Shown in pieces: positions 18,424-29,824 of a stretch of 64,000 nucleotides of DNA. Position 1 is the first letter of the stretch. Every line of letters begins with the position of its first letter. The notes beneath the pieces are model-generated. The model had not been told where the DNA came from. It worked only from the letters and a program-made list of their open reading frames with translations, and made no database searches. Source of the DNA: Apoda limacodes (taxonomy: Eukaryota; Arthropoda; Insecta; Lepidoptera; Limacodidae); the NCBI GenBank assembly GCA_946406115.1, contig OX291543.1, forward strand, positions 374,501 through 438,500, read 5' to 3'. Both the position numbers and the translations under genes were made by a program.

Positions 18424-20480
18424 CTGTAACAATATAGTAGTTAGAAAGATCTTGACTTCTCATTATATTTATAGACGTATTTACCTAAAATTGATTCGCA
18501 TTATTTAGAAAAGTAACAAGAACAGGGCCTTTATTCAATTACGAACAAATCATATGATTTCGAGATGATTTTGACCTACGCTGCCGCTTTAAATCGTTAG
18601 TCTTTTCTTTCATGTTTCAGAACGTTAAGCCAAAGAGTAATGTAGATCATAATCATCTCGAAACAAGATGGATTTCACAGAGTTAAATAAAAGCCTGTTA
18701 TAAAATTAACATTACAGATTTATGTACAGATAATACTAAGTTTAAAACTTTAATTTAATATAAATAATTAAACAAACACACAGATAACTTCAAAGTTAAA
18801 ACTTACGAACATAATTTTTGATGCTTTGATCCTCAGCTTGAAAATTAGAAGTTCACCAATAGCAGCTTCACAGCTTGGTTGTTTAGCAGCACTTATTCAC
18901 ACCCAAGAGTGTTGGAAATTGTGTATATTTTTAACCGGAAAATAAGGCTTAAAAAGGGAAAAGTCAGAGATCTGCAACCTTTTATTACAGTTAACTATAA
19001 TCAGAAGAAATTAAATCGTACACACTGGTACCCTACATAATCAGCTGACACCGAGCGAGAGCAAATTAGACTCCATAAGAAAAGACCTTGGTTTTCTTAG
19101 TTCAAGAGTCAAGTAACATAAATTGTAGTTTAACCTACAATAAAGTACTATAACCTACACTTAGGTTAACCAAAGGTTGCGTTCATACTAAATAAAGATT
19201 ATTCAAGTTTTATACGCTTACTGTTAAACGTGTTTAGTACAAATATATTGTTAAGTCATCTAAATTTATAATATACCAATTAGGTTTTCTACCCCTTAAA
19301 TTGTTTCAAGTCAGCAAAACGGCATTCCCATAGAAAAGATTGAAGAATAAATATATTTAATTACTATTTTATTTTACATTAATAACAGAAATATGAAGTA
19401 CAAAGAATATGCCGCTATTTGGTTTGGGGTTCAATGTTGAATATAAGAATGGTTCTACTCAGTGTCCGCGAATATAAATTACTTATATGTTATAATTAAT
19501 TGTTTTGGCATACCTTATTTATGTTTGTAAGGAAAAATAAGATAAAGGTAAAACTAGTAAAATAAAAAGTCTTGTGCTTTAATGTTAAAACAAGTTACCT
19601 ACTCGAATATATATTTTTCAATTACCTTAATTACTTGTAGTTTTTTAATTTTTAAACCTCAAAAGGCTCGCTTAAAAGTTTATGTTTGTTTTCTTAATCA
19701 TATTATTTTGCTCTAAGTATATAGTACCCAATAGAAATAACAAAACTAAACCATAAATAATTAAACAGGTACGTAAGGAACCCAGAGCAGATTATGCCGC
19801 TTAGATATCGTAACACAAAGAAAAGCCGCATTAATGTTTCTTTCCATAAGATTTGTAGAATAGGTAGCTACTTGGTTTACGCTGCACAGCAGTCACGTTT
19901 TGTTGGATATGCAATAAAACTGGGGACTTACCACGAAAACTTTTATGAAATCGAGTGTTGATCAAAATTATTAGTGAAATTTTACATATATTCAGGCTTA
20001 AGGTTTCATTAGACTAAAAAAAATTAAAACTTAAACAAACATTATGTACAAAAGCATAACTTTCATTTTAAAAAATCTTTCTGCATTCTTCATTTATATT
20101 TTTACAATTAAAGTTAATTATGGTTAAAGATATTTTAAGACTTGTCCTATTTGCTATAACCTTTTGTAAAAAACTAAACGTCAGTTTGATTTTAAAAACA
20201 CTGTGTAACGAAAGTATCTTTCGTTATCGCTGACCGATTAAGATGTTTGATCGACAGTGTTAATGGTGAAGCGCCTGATTTATGGGAACAGTTTTCATTT
20301 CAAACAATTGTTCTAATATGTGCGTACGTCATTTTATTATATATAAAATTACATGTTTAGTAAAAAACATCTAAATCTGATTTAAGATATGTAGATAAAA
20401 TTTTGGAGTTTAATTTGTTCTGTTTTAGAAGAAGCCTGTGTAATAATAGATCATATCGTTTACTGCGATAACGAAAGTTT
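18424..20480. other. AT-rich Polinton interior without recognised genes
   Basis: Two kilobases of AT-rich DNA between the spliced gene and the repeats of the 3' arm. No ORF above 60 codons looks coding, and no RNA gene is seen. A small palindrome, aacgaaagtatctttcgtta, lies at about 20208-20227. It may hold upstream exons or the promoter of the spliced gene. Confidence 0.5.
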
Positions 20481-20534
20481 TAACTTTAAAAATCATGTGC
20501 TTAGAGTTAGATAAGATTAGTGTGTTAAGTTATC

Positions 20535-21065
20535 CCTCCCTGTATCCTAAAACGGAACGATACAGCCTAAACACCTTGTGCGTAGAGCTAGAAGAAGGTT
20601 GGCGATGTCAAGTACGTTATCCTTTCCTGATGCCTTGTTTTGAAAAATATGACGTAAACGCCTTGTACATAGAGCTAGTAGAAGGTTCGTCTGTATCTGT
20701 GTCAAAACATATTTTCTCTCCTATATCCTAATACGGAACGATACGGCCTAAACACCTTGTGCATAGAGCTAGAAGAAGGTTGGTCATGTCAAGTACGTTA
20801 TCCTTTCCTGTTGCCTTGTTTTGAAAAATATGGTCTAAACGCCTTGTGCATAGAGCTAGTAGAAGGTTTGTCTGTATCTGTGTCAGAACATATTTTCTCT
20901 CCTATATCCTAATACGGAACGATACGGCCTAAACGCCTTGTGCATAGAGCTAGAAGAAGGTTGGTCATGTCAAGTACGTTATCCTTTGCTGTTGCCTTGT
21001 TTTGAAAAATACGGCCCAAACACCTTGTGCATAGAGCTAGAAGAAGGTTGGTCTGTATCTAATCT
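20535..21065 (+). repeat. ~184-bp tandem repeat with ~93-bp subunits
   Basis: tatcctaatacggaacgata recurs at about 20543, 20726 and 20911. Within each unit the segment ccttgtgcatagagctagaa appears twice in two variants (aagaaggttgg and tagaaggtttg), about 93 bases apart. The 5' arm has one copy, so this is a local expansion. Confidence 0.88.
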
Positions 21066-21375
21066 ATGTTAAAACTTTTCTCTTTCCTGTAAAATAGGAG
21101 TCCGATCTGCTCGGAGCACATGTTTTCCTTTGTCATTGCAGTAAACGATAGGATCTTACCTAGAACAAAATGGTTCAATTCCATTTAGTTGTTTTTCTAT
21201 TTATCTTGTTTATCTTCAGACATATATTTTCAAGAATTAAACTAATTACAAATGTTTATCTAAATGTCATAAATCCTAATTTAAACAAAATCTAGTGTAA
21301 TAGTGTGCAAGTGGAAGTCATGAAAAATATTTATTGGTAAGTTTTTATTAGTAAATTAATCATTCGCTGTGGTTA

Positions 21376-21628
21376 TTTATATAATAATAATAAATATTTT
21401 TGGACATTACACACAGCGCCGTCTAGCCCCAAAGTAAGCAAAGCTTGTGTTATGGGTACCAGACAACGGATATAAATACATACATATTACTTTTTTTTTT
21501 TGTAAATACATACATATCATACATAAGTACACCCAGACTCAAGACAAACACAAAAGTTTGTCCAGTGCGGGAATCGAACCCACACCCTCTGCACGGCAGT
21601 CCATCACACTACCAACTAGGCTGCTTTA
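21376..21628 (-). mobile_element. tRNA-derived SINE in the 3' TIR
   Basis: On the - strand the head reads like a tRNA: GCAGCCTAGTTGGTAG as an A-box region and a perfect pol III B box GGTTCGATTCC (inverse of 21570-21580). A short body and an A/T-rich tail of aat repeats follow, at 21383-21400. It is absent from the 5' arm, so it inserted after the element. The exact limits are uncertain, as no target duplication is obvious. Confidence 0.75.
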
Positions 21629-21673
21629 AAAAACTATTTCGTGTCGTTTACATCACCCAAATTGAAAACTTTA

Positions 21674-21850
21674 AGTAATCAATTTCAAAATGTTTATTGG
21701 GCATTCTGGCTCACTTTCCGCAGCGCAGATGCACGTAATAAATTCCAAAATGTTTATTGGGCATTCTGGCTCACTTTCCGCAGCGCAGATGCACGTAATC
21801 AATTCCAAAATGTTTATTGGGCATTCTAGCTCAATTGGAGCAGTGAAGAT
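21674..21850 (-). repeat. 60-bp tandem repeat in 3' TIR
   Basis: Inverse copies of the 60-bp unit of the 5' arm, with two full units plus part of a third. Confidence 0.92.
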
Positions 21851-21904
21851 GCGCCAGCATCTGCGCTGCGGAAAGTGAGCCAGAATGCCCAATAAACACC
21901 TACT

Positions 21905-21910
21905 TATCTC
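21905..21910. repeat. Polinton target-site duplication, right
   Basis: tatctc, identical to 4505-4510. LINE sequence cataacgcagcg follows immediately. Confidence 0.95.
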
Positions 21911-23555
21911 CATAACGCAGCGGGAGGTCCGGCGGGCTTTGCTATCTCTAGACGTTCATAAGTCGAGTGGCCAGATGGTATACCAGCAGTGGTACTTCAG
22001 CAATGTGCTCCTGAGTTATGTCCTGTACTCACGCGCCTCTTCACGCTTTCCTACCACACTAGGCATTTTCCGTCTTCATGGAAGACTACAAATGTGCACC
22101 TGGTGCCCTAAAAGGGCGATAGATCAGATCCATCGAATTACAGGCCTATCGCTATTACCTCTCTCCTCTCCAAGGTGTTGGAGCGTGTGATAAACACACA
22201 GCTTCTAAGATACCTAGAAGTACACGACCTAGTCAGTGACCGTCAATATGGCTTTCGCCACCGTCACTCGACTGGTGACCTTCTAGTGTATCTCACACAC
22301 CGATGGGTACTAGCTATTGAGAGTCAGGGGGAGGCATTGGCATGTAGCCTGGACATAGCGAAGGCGTTCGATCGGGTCTAGCCGGTGCCAGGGTCTTCTA
22401 TTGAAGTTCCCATCTTACGGAGTGCCCGAGGGTTTGTGAAAATGGGTGGCTAGCTTTTTGTCCGGCAGACGCATACGAACCGTAGTTGACGGTAGTTGCT
22501 CCGATAGCATGGACATTAATGCTGGTGTCCCGCAAGGCTCTGTGCTGTCTCCTACGCTGTTTCTACTGCATATCAATGACATGTTGGACATCAACAACAT
22601 ACATTGCTATGCAGATGACAGTACTGGAGACGCCTATTATACGGGTCGCACAAATATCCCTCGTTCCGTTGTGGAGGAAAACCGTGGAGAACTTATGTCT
22701 CAAATCGAGACCACACTGTCAAAGGTCTCTGACTGAGGACTGGTAAACTTGGTCCGATTCAACCCTACAAAGACACAAGCGTGCGCGTTCACCGCTAAGA
22801 AAACTCCATTCACTGTAGTCCCACAAGTCCAGAACACTCCCCTCTCCATCTCCAAGAGCATTGGGATCCTTGGTGTCGACATCTCCAGCGATGTTCAGGT
22901 CCGAGATCATTTACGAGATAAGGTGAAGCTGGCGTCCAAAAAAATTGGTGTACTCAACAGAGCGAAGCAGTACTTTACGTCGGGGCAAAGGTTTTTTTTA
23001 CAAGTCGCAAGTTCGGCCCCATATGGAGTACTGCTGCCATCTCTGGGCGGGTGCACCCGGATACCAACTTGGCCCTTTTGACTTGGTTCAACGATGGGCT
23101 GTGAGAATTGTCGAAGATCCCAAACTCACTTGCGGTATGTATCGAGCCCTTAAGTCTGAGGAAAGACTTTGCCTCCCTGTGTGTGTTCTACCGCTTGTAC
23201 AATGGGTTGTGTTCTAAGGAATTGTTCGAAATGATGCCCACGGCTACTTTCTACCATCGCACCGCTCGCCATCGGCAGGGAATTCATTCTCACACTTTAG
23301 AACCTAAATGGTCGCGTAAAGTGCGGTTTCAGAGAAACTTCCTTCCGCGAACGCTTAAGTTGTGGAATGAGCTCCCTGCCAAGGTTTTCTGCAAGGAATA
23401 CAGTATGGAGTTCTCCAAGAAAGAAGTTATTAGATTTCTGAAGGGTCGGCAACGCGCAAGTGATACCCCTGGTGTTGCAAGCGTCCATAGGCTACGATGA
23501 CCGCTTACCATCAGGCGGACCGTAAGCTTGTTTGCCACCTTAATGGTATTAAAAA
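21911..23555 (+). mobile_element. LINE family A, right half, interrupted by Polinton
   Basis: Resumes the ORF broken at 4510 and carries the RT in several frames: [63 protein letters not shown] and the catalytic YADDS near 22610-22622. The C-terminal region runs to about 23500. The 3' UTR ends with the family tail (accatcaggcggaccgtaagcttgtttgccacct, then aatggta and poly-A). Frameshifts and stops (about 21980, 22380, 22735, 23000, 23140) make it dead. Confidence 0.9.
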
Positions 23556-24555
23556 AAATGCTTAATGTAATCTGTAAGGAAGACATATCGACACTCAGGA
23601 CCTAGCCCATTAGCCGGGTCAAATAAAGAGATTGCTCTTCTCTGAGTGTTTAGAACTTAACGTTTCGGCCATCCATACAACAATTCCGAGCCTCTTCAGT
23701 TTTGTCCAAGTCAGAATTGTGTACGGCTATACTAATACGTTTTCAATGGAGTGGTTTATGGAGAAGAATAGAACAAATCCTAACCCACTAACGTCACCTC
23801 ATAGCCTATTGATAAAATTTGGAAAGGTTGTGTTAATGTCGTCTGCATTCTATTTTCTTCTAAATGGTTCAGTCAAAGTCTAAACAATATAAAACAATTA
23901 AATAAAGCCCGCATAACGCGACCATGAAAGACATGGGAGGTTTAAGTTTATCCTTACACAAGAATAAAATATTTACCTGATAGCACAATAATAACAAATT
24001 TCTAAATCTATCCGTCGCCGCAATGGGTGGTTTTTATTTATCTATGAACTCCTTAAGAAAATGGGGTTAAAAATCCCACGCCAATTCTTTGCACCCATTA
24101 TCTAGACGGAAACTAATCCGGATCTCACATAAGCAATTTCGTTATCTAAATATTACTCAAAGAGTTTCTTTATTTATTAGATTAATGACATGACACATAA
24201 AGCATATTAATTCTATATTTTTCTTTTAGATCCGGATAAGAATTTTTACAGGGTTATCATTCTCGCCGGGCACCGGAGAAGGGTGGAACTGGAGCCAACT
24301 TTGATCTAAATTTCGTCAGCCCCCTCACACCCTTTGATCCTCGAAGCTCGCAGTTAGCCTGGTTTATTCCTAAGATTAAGCCCCGATTTTCCCTAACCTT
24401 ATAAGATCCGATTTGAATAGTCATTACTGTGCCCACCCCTGTCCTCGTTTACACCACGGCCTGCCAAGTGTCCCTACTCGTTTATGGGTTACCACACTGC
24501 TGAGTAGCAAAGATTGGGCATAAAATTACTACTATAGCGAATAGCAGGTATTGAT
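23556..24555. other. intergenic, nothing recognised
   Basis: No coding potential or RNA gene is visible. There is a short run of tttatttatttattt at 24552-24575 at the border with the next LINE remnant. Confidence 0.5.
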
Positions 24556-24559
24556 TTAT

Positions 24560-25745
24560 TTATTTATTTATTCGATCACCAACATAGCGTACACTGATAC
24601 AAGATTATAGTTAGATTAGAATATTTAAACTAAGTAAGTGCCGCTATAATTATAGGTGAAGACAACATGCACTAGCTTAAAAGTAAAATGAATTAACAAT
24701 TTATAATATCATACTTAATAAATTTTAACAAAATCAAAAAAAGGTTAATATAAAGGACGACTACGACAATAACAATTAGGATGTACAGATTTTTGCAAAC
24801 AAGATGTCAAAATTAACAAATTTAAAATGTAAATATACAATTAGAAGACAAATTTAATTAAATAATTGTAACATGTCTAAAATAATAAAATTTTGATTTA
24901 AACTAAAACTAAAGGAACATAATAATAACAAAAATAAATAGTCAATTAAATTACAATATAAAACTAAACTAAGCCTAATTATAAAATAATGTTTAATTTG
25001 ATAGAGATATTAAAATAAAAATGAAAAAAATGTAAAATGTAAATCTTGAGATCTTTGAAACTTTAGTGTGGAAACTGCGCTCTGAGTCGAAGAATAGGTC
25101 CACCGGGTTATGATAAGTTATATTATTATACTGTTGCGATTCTGTTAAGAGTAGAAAAATATCCTAGGTTTGTTTTAGCTTAATCAGTTTTAAATAGTTT
25201 AAATGCTGAAGGTCTAGGTAATCTCAGTGGTGTAGGAGAAGTTAACTGAAGCCAGCAGCTTAGGAGTATCCAAAATACCATTTACAAGTTTTTACAGAAA
25301 CATGCTGTCCAGCACTAATCTTCGATCGGATAAATTGTTAAGTTTAAAGAAGTTAAGTTTATCCTTATAATTAGGCATTTTTTTTAAGGAATTTGCAGCT
25401 ATAAGCCAGGTGCCAAAGATACCTTTTTTGAATACTCTGTATTCTTTTTAATATATATTGATAATGAGGGCTCCAAACGGCACTGCAATATTCTAGGCCA
25501 CTGCGAACAAGGGCATTGTAGAGTATAATCTTAGTCTTGGCGTTCTTGAAGTCCTTAGAATTTCGTAAAACGAATCCGAGTGTTTTAAAAACTTTGCAAC
25601 ATATCTTGTCAATGTGGATGTGGAAGCGTAATTTGCTGTCGAGAATAACTCCTAAGTCTCGGATATTGTCAACCTGAGTAAGTTTTGTGTTGTAAATTTA
25701 TAGATATAGGGATATTATTAACATAATAGTGAACTAAAAGCAACA
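24560..25745 (-). mobile_element. decayed LINE 3' part with RT C-terminal remnant
   Basis: The - strand translates at about 25430-25690 to RDLGVILDSKLRFHIHID and, after a gap, to LVRSGLEYCSAVWSPHY, both typical of the RT C-terminal region of Jockey-like LINEs. At about 25230-25330 it gives SMFL, KLVNGILDTPKLL and further fragments with stops. The AT-rich remainder to 24560 is taken as 3' UTR and tail. The ORF is too decayed to be listed as a gene. Confidence 0.7.
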
Positions 25746-25767
25746 GAATTGTATGACTGATATAGGC

Positions 25768-25985
25768 ACCTACCGAATCGTGTGGGGAAACCGTCACCTA
25801 GAATCCGATCAAAGTGCGAAGTTACCTTCCCAGGATTCGCGTAGGGTTTTCTTCAATAAAATTACACACAGGACAGGATTTATACCAAGGGTTACCTACC
25901 AAATCGTGTGGGAAAACCCCGTCACCTCGAATCCTATTAAAGTGCGGAGTTACCTTCCCAGGATTCGCGTAGGATTTTTTCTCAC
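25768..25985 (+). repeat. imperfect direct duplication, ~115-bp unit
   Basis: Two copies of a unit running from accgaatcgtgtggg through gttaccttcccaggattcgc to gtagg, starting near 25773 and 25888. Unit type unknown. Confidence 0.75.
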
Positions 25986-26489
25986 GGGAATAATAATAAC
26001 TTAATGTGACTTTTCTTTCTCTTTCACGTCGCGTCACACCAGTGCATCCGATTCAGATGAAATTTGGTATTATGATAGTTGAAAGAATGAAGAAGGACGC
26101 GATTTTTCCCCATCAAGAGGTCTAGCGGGAATGAAAAGCTATCGCAATACTTAAACTTTGCGCGGGAAAACACGATTTAATTTGACGGTAATTTATCACA
26201 GGGATAGTTGAAGATATGGAAAAGGCTTGAAACTCCTTTTTATCTCGATTCGGAAGTTTCCGTGGGAAATAACCATGGTAAAATATTATGCAATTGAGCT
26301 GAAATTTGGCAGAAGGTTAGTTGAAGAGACCGGAATAGGATATAAACAACATTTATACTTAACAAGAGTTCCTGTGGGAATAAAAACTTATCGCAACATT
26401 TGTATGGAAATCCATTATTTTTTAATTAAAATGGATGAAAATTGGTGCATGGCCTTTCGGTTGAAAGCTAAGAATGAAATGTTTGTTGT

Positions 26490-26605
26490 AAAGTGTTGTA
26501 TAGTGTATTTTATGGTGTTGCATAGTGTTGTTTGGTGTTCTATGGTATGGTATGTTGTAGTGCGGTGCGGTGCTGTGCGGTGCGGTGTACAGTATAGTAT
26601 AGTAA
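26490..26605 (+). repeat. G/T-rich degenerate simple repeat
   Basis: Runs of short units such as tgttg, tatgg, gtgcg and tatag (for example gtgcggtgcggtgctgtgcg). An ORF of 127 codons across it is low-complexity and not believed. Confidence 0.6.
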
Positions 26606-26802
26606 TGTAAAAAAGAAATTAAGTTTGTGTTAGTGTGTATGTTTTTTATTTCTTTGGCGCGTTAGTTACTTATCTGATAAGTTAAGAAGTGATATTAGGG
26701 ATGTACTAAAAAAACCTTTTTTCTAAATTAAATTAAAATTAATGGATTGAAATGGGGGCCAAAGTTTATATGAAAATCCATTATTTTTTAACCTATTTCT
26801 TC

Positions 26803-27978
26803 TTTTTTTTTTTTTTTTTTTATACCACTAAGGTGGCAAACAAGCTTACGGCCCGCCTGATGGTAAGCGGTCACCGTAGCCTATGGACGCTTGCAACACC
26901 AGGGGTATCACTTGCGCGTTGCCGACCCTTCAGAAATCTAATAACTTCTTTCTTGAAGAACTCCATACTGTAGTCCTTGCAGAAAACCTTGGCAGGGAGC
27001 TCATTCCACAACTTAAGCGTTCGCGGGAGGAAGTTTCTCTGAAACCGCACTGTACGCGACCATTTAGGTTCTAAAGTGTGAGAATGAATTCCCTGCCGAT
27101 GGCGAGCGGTGCGATGGTAGAAAGTAGCCGTGGGCATCATTTCGAACAATTCCTCAGAACACAACCCATTGTACAAGCGGTAGAACACACACAGTGAGGC
27201 AAAGTCTCTCCTCAGACTTAAGGGCTCGATACCGCAAGTGAGTTTGGGATCGTCGACAATTCTCACAGCCCGTCGTTGAACCGAGTCAAAAGGGTCAAGC
27301 TGGTATCCGGGTGCACCTGCCCAGAGATGGCAGCAGTACTCCATATGGGGCCGAACTTGCGCCTTGTAAAGCAGCAACCTCTGCCCCGACGTGAAGCACT
27401 GCCTCGCTCTGTTGAGTAAACCTAGTTTTTTGGACGCCAGCTTCACCTTATTTTGTAAATGATCTCGGAACTGGACATCGCTGGAGATGTCAACACCAGG
27501 GATCCCAATGCTCTTGGAGATGTATAGGGGAGTGTTCTGGAATTGTGGGACTACAGTGAATGGGGTTTTCTTAGCGGTGAACGCACGGACTTGTGTCTTT
27601 GTAGGGTTGAATCGGACCAAGTTTACCCGTCCCCATTCAGAGACCTTGGACAGTGTGGTCTCGATTTGAGACATAAGTTCTCCACGGTTTTCCTCCACAA
27701 CGGAACGAGGGATGTTTGCGCGACCCGTGTAATAGGCGTCTCCAGTAATGTCATCTGCATAGCCATGTATGTTGTTGATGTCCAACATGTCATTGATATG
27801 CAGTAGAAACAACGTAGGAGACAGCACGGAGCCTTGCGGGACACCAGCATTAATGTCCATGCTATCAGAGCAACTACCGTCAACTACGGTTCGTATGCGT
27901 CTACCGGACAAAAAGCTAGCCACCCATTTTCACAAACCCTCGGGCACTCCGTAAGATGACAACTTCGATAGAAGACCC
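26803..27978 (-). mobile_element. LINE family A copy, 5'-truncated
   Basis: Begins, on the - strand, inside the RT palm and ends with the family 3' tail and a poly(A) (poly-T at 26803-26821). Its 5' end meets another LINE at 27979. The sequence is very close to the copies at 36.2 and 21.9 kb. Confidence 0.92.
26871..27923 (-). pseudogene. LINE family A RT, 350-residue open remnant
   Basis: Open from the palm to the natural stop, with [16 protein letters not shown], the catalytic box as GYADDIT, and the C-terminal motif LRPHMEYCCHLWAG type (VRPHMEYCCHLWAG here). It lacks the RT N-terminal part and the endonuclease because of 5' truncation, so it cannot transpose. That the frame remains open suggests a fairly recent insertion. 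Confidence 0.85.
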
Positions 27979-29730
27979 AAATTCAAATTCAAATAGTTTA
28001 TTTCTCAAAAATAGGATACAATATCGCTTTTTTGACGTCAGTATTATTATACATAGTCAGTATTATTATGCAAGGAATTCATAAACTACTACCGTTTCGG
28101 AATCAAGATGGCGTTCTGGGGAGAAGAAACGGCGAAAGAAACTCTCCAGCTGTCGCTCTTTTCAATTTTAATTATAACGATTGGTACATTTCCAAATATA
28201 AGTACTATGATAACAACATTTTAGTTATTCCCATGCGTTTTTATCTATAAGTATCTGTTTAACAAAATTTTTACAACTTTTTTAAATTCAGTTTACATAC
28301 TTCTGCAGGGATTTTGTTGTAAAAACGGACACATTGCCCCTTAAATGACTTATCAATTTTTTTCAAGTCTTGTGTGGATCAGAGCCAGTTTGTGTCTAGT
28401 TCTTGTATTTAGATTATTAACATTATTTTTTTTAAAAGATTAATATTCTTATGAACATACATTAAATTATCAAATATATATTGACCAGATAAAATTAGTA
28501 TATTGATCTCTTTAAATTTATCCCTTAAAGATCTGTTAGATAAATTGTATATTGCTCGAATAGACCTCTTCTGCAGTTCAAATATTGTCTGTATATCAGC
28601 TGCATGTCCCCGTATTAAGATACCATAGGACATCACGCTATGAAAGTAACTAAAATATACTAGCCGGGCTGTGACTTCGTCTGTAAGTTGACGAACCTTT
28701 TTAACCGCAAAAGCGGCAGAACTAAGTCTATTCGCCAATCCAGCTATGTGTGGGCCCCATTGAAGTTTTGCATCTAAAGTAATGCCTAAGAATACAGCGC
28801 TATCTTCAACATTTAATTGCTCCCCATTTATAAGTACACTGGTTCTTACTTGACTAACATTTGGCGTTAAGAATTTAATACATTTGGTTTTCTTACTGTT
28901 TAAAAGCAAATTATTCATATTAAACCAGTAAACAACTTTAGCCAGACAGTTGTTTAAATTATTTGTACTGTTTCGCGTCTTTTAACTTTAAACAATAGTG
29001 ATGTGTCATCTGCGAACAACTCTATCTCGTGATTGTTTTTAACGACCTCCGGCAGATCATTAATGTATATAAGAAATAGAAAAGGCCCCAGGATGGAGCC
29101 CTGTGGAACGCCCATTTTAATTTTAGATCAAGGGGCGCGCTTCCCATTTATATCAACTGTCTGAATCCTATTGTCCAGGTACGAGCTAATGAGTTTAAGT
29201 GCAGTACCCCTAATACCCCATAGTGTTGTTAATTCCTAATTAGGGTTTTATGTTGGACGCAGTCAAATGCCTTGGATAGATCACAAAAAACACCTAAGGC
29301 ATCCATTGAATCCTCCCAAGCATCAAATATGTGCTGAATAAGCTCAACCCAAACTGTCTGCATGTCAGTTGTGAAGTAAAATGACTACTCATTTGATTTA
29401 AGATCAGTTTTTCAAATATTTTACTGAAAACAGGTAGTATAGAGATAGGTCAAAAGTTAGAGAGGTCAGTAGTACTACCTGATTTAAATATAGGTATAAT
29501 TTTACTGTAGATCATTAGATCAGGAAATACACCACAATTAATAGATTTATTAAATATTATAGCTAGTTGGGGAGCAATCACAGAAATTATGGTTTTTTAC
29601 TAAGGTAAGAATGGCCCCAGAGGTCAGCTGTATTTTTTATTTTTAGAGAATTAAATGCTTTGGAATAAGCTATTTGATAAATTATATTGAGTTCTGTGGA
29701 ATAATCTTGTTAACTGAGAGGTACTGACAA
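27979..29730 (-). mobile_element. LINE family B copy, decayed
   Basis: The same family as the copy at 47619-50857. On the - strand it holds RT pieces from the palm (FCDLSKAFDCVQH at about 29250-29290) to the C-terminal ORF. The 3' UTR contains gtttctttcgccgtttcttc and it ends in aataaactatttgaatttgaatttg at 27979. The 5' end is truncated and the limit near 29730 is approximate. Confidence 0.82.
28409..28918 (-). pseudogene. LINE family B RT C-terminal remnant
   Basis: 169 codons open: NNLLLNSKKTKCIKF, VFLGITLDAKLQWGPHI, FSYFHSVMSYGI and LQKRSIRAIYNL, aligning by eye with 49780-50420 of the other family B copy. The catalytic part upstream is in other frames. Confidence 0.8.
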
Positions 29731-29824
29731 TAATCGATGTATGTGTAGCGGACCATATCGTACCGCTACAAGCAAGGATGACGTCACGCGTCCTACATCG
29801 CGCTATCGAAGTTTCCTTCGCAGT

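Larger units (their letters stand above)
4511..21904 (+). mobile_element. Polinton/Maverick (adintovirus-like) element, complete ends
   Basis: The 17,394-bp element starts agtaggtgtttattgggc and ends with its inverse, has long terminal inverted repeats and is flanked by a perfect 6-bp duplication. It encodes the diagnostic gene set: FtsK/HerA-type packaging ATPase, retroviral-type integrase with chromodomain, adenain-like cysteine protease, penton-like and major capsid proteins, and a protein-primed family B DNA polymerase on the opposite strand. Adintovirus-like traits are the PLA2-domain virion protein and the capsid gene order. Later damage includes a broken polymerase, a probable deletion at the end of the major capsid gene, a SINE in the 3' repeat and a MITE in an intron. 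Orientation is given by the capsid genes. Confidence 0.95.
20480..21904 (-). repeat. Polinton 3' terminal inverted repeat, expanded
   Basis: The outer 255 bases (21649-21904) are the inverse of 4511-4835, less about one 60-bp unit. Inward, about 570 bases not present in the 5' arm, including a SINE, separate this from a tandem array (20535-21065) that corresponds to the single unit at 4842-4915. Confidence 0.88.

Noticed and set aside
18740..18830. Upstream first exon of the spliced gene, with donor gtaagt at about 18805
   Set aside because: In the phase needed to join 18423 it has a stop and no ATG. It could be untranslated, but there is no positive evidence.
4511..21904. Retrovirus or LTR retrotransposon because of the integrase
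   Set aside because: There is no RT, and the inverted (not direct) termini, family B polymerase and capsid genes are those of a Polinton.
26227..26610. 127-codon + strand ORF
   Set aside because: The second half is G/T-rich simple repeat, and there is no family motif or splice context.
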